64,000 nucleotides of DNA from CAYRTV01 sp964505785 (GTDB lineage Bacteria; Acidobacteriota; Aminicenantia; Aminicenantales; Aminicenantaceae): the NCBI GenBank assembly GCA_964505785.1, contig CAZDJZ010000008.1, forward strand, positions 46,727 to 110,726, written 5' to 3'. The notes beneath the pieces were generated by a model. It had not been told where the DNA came from, did no database searches, and saw only the letters and a list, made by a program, of their open reading frames with translations. Shown here piece by piece: positions 60,899 through 64,000 of the stretch (within the stretch, counting starts at the first letter, position 1; each line of letters starts with the position of its first letter). Both the position numbers and the translations under genes were made by a program.

Positions 60899-63613
60899 AT
60901 GACCAGCAAAAATGACTACATCCGCCTCTCCGGAGTGAGAGTTCATAACCTGAAAAACATTAAACTGGAACTGCCGCTCAATCAGATGATTGTGGTGAGC
61001 GGGGTGTCCGGGTCAGGGAAATCCTCTCTGGCTTTCGATACTTTATATGCCGAAGGACAGCGGCGGTTTATTGAATCATTGTCTGCTTACGCCCGCCAAT
61101 TTCTGGAACGCATGGAAAAACCGGATGCGGACCAGATCGAAGGCATCACCCCGGCTATCGCTATTCAGCAGAAGGCGGCGACCAAAAATCCCCGCTCCAC
61201 CGTCGCCACCACCACCGAGATCTATGATTTTCTCCGGGTGCTGTTTGCACGGGTGGGAACCATCCATTGCCTGGGATGCGGAGAGCCGGTGGTCAGGGAT
61301 ACCATCGACGCCATAGCTGAAACCCTCTTGCAAGCAAGCGAAGGAACTGAAGTCACAATTACTTTTCTTTGGCCGGTGAAACAAGGCCTGGACACACTGA
61401 GAAAAGAAGGCTTTCACCGGGCTTGGGAAGACGGCCGGGTTGCAAGCTTGGATGAAGTTGAAACAGAAAACAAGGAATCGCTGGAAATCTTTATGGACCA
61501 GATCATTTTGGATGAGGATGAGCGGGAGCGGCTGGTCGATTCCGTGGAAACCGCCATACGCCAGGGCGACGGGCGGGTGATCGTGCACTCGCCGTCGAAA
61601 ACGTATCGTTTTTCCGAGCGTCTGGAATGTCGCCGCTGCGGCATTGAGTATGAAGAACCGGTCCCCAATCTGTTCTCTTTTAACAGCCCCCAGGGCGCGT
61701 GTCCCACCTGCCACGGCTTCGGTGACCTGGCAGCAGTGGACAAAGACAAGATTGTTCCCAACCGGAATCTTTCTCTGGAAGAAGGAGCCGTCGAACCCTG
61801 GACAAAACCGGTTTCGCGGCGGCGGATGAAGCGTCTTCTCTCCAGAGCGCGGGCCCGCGGCATCCCGATCGATGTCCCATTTAAAATTCTGACCAAAGAC
61901 CAGCAGGATTTTATCTTTTACGGGGACGGTGCTTATAAAGGCGTCATGGGTTTTTTTGAACGGCTGCAGAGAAAAAAATATAAAATCCAGGTCCGGGTCT
62001 TCCTGGCCCGCTACCGGAAATATATTCCCTGCCCTGACTGCAGACGCATGCGGCTTAATCCGGCGGCGCTGAGTGTTAAAATCAGCGGCCTGTCCATTGG
62101 AGACGTCAGCGCGAAAACCGTGCAGGAGGCCCTGACGTTTTTTCGGAACCTGAAATTGAAGCCTTTCCATTTAAATGTAGCAGAACGGCTCCTTTTTGAA
62201 ATAAAAAACCGGCTGAAATTTCTGATGGAGGTAGGGCTCGATTATATAAGCCTGGACAGAATGACCTTTACCTTAAGCGGAGGCGAGGCCCAGCGGATCA
62301 ATTTGGCATCCGCGCTCAGTGCCTCTTTAGTCGGCACTCTATTTGTGCTTGACGAACCGAGCATCGGCCTGCATGCCCGCGATAACCACCGGTTGATCGA
62401 TATCCTGAAATCCTTAAAAGATATCGGCAATTCCGTAGTGGTTGTAGAGCACGACCCGGAAATCATCCAGGCAGCGGAATATATCGTCGATATGGGTCCG
62501 CGGGCGGGTGAATACGGCGGAGAGGTGGTATATTCCGGTCCGATGAAAAAATTTCTGAATTCAGGAGATTCTTTAACCGCCCGCTATATGCGGGGTGAAC
62601 GTTCTATTCCAATCCCGCAGAAAAGGCGAAACTCCGATACCTTTGTTGCCGTTACCGGGGCCCGGCTGCACAATCTCAAAAATCTGAATATCAAGATTCC
62701 TCTAAATATATTTACCTGCATTACCGGTGTCTCCGGCTCCGGAAAAAGTTCTCTGCTTTTTGATGTGCTGTATAAAGGCTGGCGAGGGGAATCCTCTGAA
62801 GGCTTTAAAGCTATTTCAGGGAAAGAGCAGGTTGACCGGATTCTGATGGTGGATCAGTCCCCTTTGAGTACTTCACCACGGTCAATACCCGCCACTTATA
62901 CCAAAGCCATGGATGAAATCCGGACACTTTTCAGCCGGACCCGCGAAGCCCGCGCCCAGGGATTTAAACCCGGTTATTTTTCATTTAATACTTCAGGCGG
63001 CCGCTGCGAGGAATGCAAAGGCGCCGGCCAGAATATTGTGGAAATGCAGTTTCTCTCCGACGTGGTGCTGCCCTGCGAGGCATGCAAAGGCAAGCGGTTC
63101 AAGCCGGAAATCCTGGATGTCAGATTCCTGGGCAAAAATATTGACGATGTGCTGCAAATGAGCATTTCCCAGGCCTGTGAATTTTTCAAAGCGGAATCCA
63201 AAATCATCCGCAAGCTGTCTCCTCTGCTGGATGTGGGCCTGGGTTATATCCGCCTGGGCCAGCCCACCACCACTCTCTCCGGCGGCGAGCTGCAGCGGAT
63301 CAAGCTGGCCCATAATCTGGTCCATCAGAGGAACAATAAAATCCTGTACCTTTTTGATGAACCCACCATTGGTCTGCATCCGGATGATATAGCGGTTCTG
63401 CTGCAGACCTTCCAGCGGCTCGTGGATGAAGGGCACACCGTGGTGGTGATCGAACATAACTTGGATATGATTAAATGTGCGGATCATATCATTGATTTAG
63501 GGCCAGAGGGTGGAAACGAAGGCGGCCGGGTTGTGGCCCAGGGCGCTCCGGAAGAGGTCGCGAATCACCCGGAGTCACATACGGGGCGATTCCTCAAAAA
63601 GTACTTGGGCTGA
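60899..63613 (+). CDS. uvrA: Excinuclease ABC subunit A
   Basis: The 904-residue protein is the damage-recognition ATPase of nucleotide excision repair. It has two ABC modules, each with Walker A (GVSGSGKSS twice) and signature (LSGGEAQR, LSGGELQR), plus Walker B LFVLDEPSIGL and LYLFDEPTIGL. Three zinc sites are visible: CLGCGEPV, the CRRCG/CPTC/CPDC group, and CEEC...CEAC in the C-terminal half. The length is slightly under the usual 930-950, because the first zinc/UvrB-binding region is shorter. It works with UvrB and UvrC, which are not in the window. Single gene with its own promoter. Confidence 0.95.
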   Translation: MTSKNDYIRLSGVRVHNLKNIKLELPLNQMIVVSGVSGSGKSSLAFDTLYAEGQRRFIESLSAYARQFLERMEKPDADQIEGITPAIAIQQKAATKNPRSTVATTTEIYDFLRVLFARVGTIHCLGCGEPVVRDTIDAIAETLLQASEGTEVTITFLWPVKQGLDTLRKEGFHRAWEDGRVASLDEVETENKESLEIFMDQIILDEDERERLVDSVETAIRQGDGRVIVHSPSKTYRFSERLECRRCGIEYEEPVPNLFSFNSPQGACPTCHGFGDLAAVDKDKIVPNRNLSLEEGAVEPWTKPVSRRRMKRLLSRARARGIPIDVPFKILTKDQQDFIFYGDGAYKGVMGFFERLQRKKYKIQVRVFLARYRKYIPCPDCRRMRLNPAALSVKISGLSIGDVSAKTVQEALTFFRNLKLKPFHLNVAERLLFEIKNRLKFLMEVGLDYISLDRMTFTLSGGEAQRINLASALSASLVGTLFVLDEPSIGLHARDNHRLIDILKSLKDIGNSVVVVEHDPEIIQAAEYIVDMGPRAGEYGGEVVYSGPMKKFLNSGDSLTARYMRGERSIPIPQKRRNSDTFVAVTGARLHNLKNLNIKIPLNIFTCITGVSGSGKSSLLFDVLYKGWRGESSEGFKAISGKEQVDRILMVDQSPLSTSPRSIPATYTKAMDEIRTLFSRTREARAQGFKPGYFSFNTSGGRCEECKGAGQNIVEMQFLSDVVLPCEACKGKRFKPEILDVRFLGKNIDDVLQMSISQACEFFKAESKIIRKLSPLLDVGLGYIRLGQPTTTLSGGELQRIKLAHNLVHQRNNKILYLFDEPTIGLHPDDIAVLLQTFQRLVDEGHTVVVIEHNLDMIKCADHIIDLGPEGGNEGGRVVAQGAPEEVANHPESHTGRFLKKYLG

Positions 63614-64000
63614 CATCAATGCAATTCCCGGAGCGCAGCGGCGGGTACCACATGTCATCCTGAGGCTTGCGTCAGCAAGCCATGAGGATCTTATACTGCT
63701 TCGTTATGCTCGCTTCGCTAGCGTTCGACTCCCCTATGTCATTCCCGGAGCGAAGTGACGGGAATCTTAGAGTGCTTCTTTATGCTCGCTGCGCTCGCGT
63801 TACTCGGGTTACTAGAGTTACTAGGGTTACTTGGGTTCTTGCTCGCTTCGCGAGCGTTCGACTCCCCCATGTCATTCCCGGAACGGAGTGACGGGAATCT
63901 TAGAGTGCTTCGTTATGCTCGCTGCGCTCGCGTTACTCGGGTTACTAGAGTTACTAGGGTTACTTGGGTTCTTGCTCGCTTCGCGAGCGTTCGACTCCCC
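63614..64000. repeat. Tandem 133-bp repeat running off the window
   Basis: After palindromic arms (63650-63700) a 133-bp unit occurs twice, about 63735-63867 and 63868-64000, nearly identical. Each holds an ATTCCCG/CGGGAAT hairpin arm, a GCTCGC hairpin, four 9-base units (GTTACTCGG, GTTACTAGA, GTTACTAGG, GTTACTTGG) and GCTCGCTTCGCGAGC. The array may continue beyond the window. No gene is supported. Confidence 0.8.

Noticed and set aside
63851..63867. GTTCGACTC resembling a tRNA T-loop, repeated three times near the window end
   Set aside because: No acceptor, D or anticodon arms surround it; it is part of the 133-bp tandem repeat.

Overview
The window is a draft-genome scaffold piece from a Gram-negative bacterium. 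The outer membrane is shown by two TonB-dependent receptors, two TolC-type channels and an outer-membrane barrel, and a run of 100 N lies at 59340-59439. Sigma-54 machinery, a GDP-mannose 3,5-epimerase, FtsX-type permeases and very repeat-rich intergenic DNA suggest an uncultured lineage, perhaps Aminicenantes/Acidobacteriota-like. That placement is an impression from protein style, not a measurement. No rRNA, tRNA, CRISPR array or intact transposase was recognised.

Layout: 0-2 kb, a radical SAM enzyme and a GDP-mannose epimerase (minus strand). 3-7.4 kb, a TonB receptor / ECF-transporter operon with an embedded methyltransferase. 8-14.2 kb, a vitamin B12 uptake locus (btuB behind a cobalamin riboswitch, then btuF-btuD-btuC) ending in an acyl-ACP thioesterase. 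14.4-20.4 kb, a heavy-metal-type RND efflux operon. 21-32 kb, a CARDB lipoprotein, a PLP lyase, then a tightly coupled four-gene locus (UDP-GlcNAc 2-epimerase, a 1654-residue hydrolase/deacetylase fusion, a processive glycosyltransferase, an outer-membrane barrel) that looks like a synthase-dependent exopolysaccharide system. 32-36.7 kb, a CcdA-like redox protein, a DUF1573/rhodanese protein and an alpha-galactosidase-like enzyme. 37-49 kb, a two-component NtrY/NtrC pair divergent from MacAB-TolC-like transporter genes. 49-63.6 kb, two AAA/DUF4143 ATPases, a serine hydrolase, TauE, a GH15 enzyme, an MBL hydrolase, YihY, a GspG-like protein, MntP and UvrA.

Three things stand out. First, two sigma-54 promoters in the 40-47 kb transporter region each carry the same inverted-repeat enhancer (TGTCCG-N4-CGKACA) 73-74 nt upstream, with the NtrC-family gene next door: a small self-contained regulon. 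Second, the exopolysaccharide locus has an unusual fusion protein and none of the usual accessory subunits. Third, almost every intergenic gap is a mosaic of two repeat classes: degenerate arrays with a strict 7-bp period in several unrelated sequence families, and about 120-bp palindromic elements whose arms show compensatory base changes. The arrays run into coding ends and supply start codons, stop codons and protein tails.
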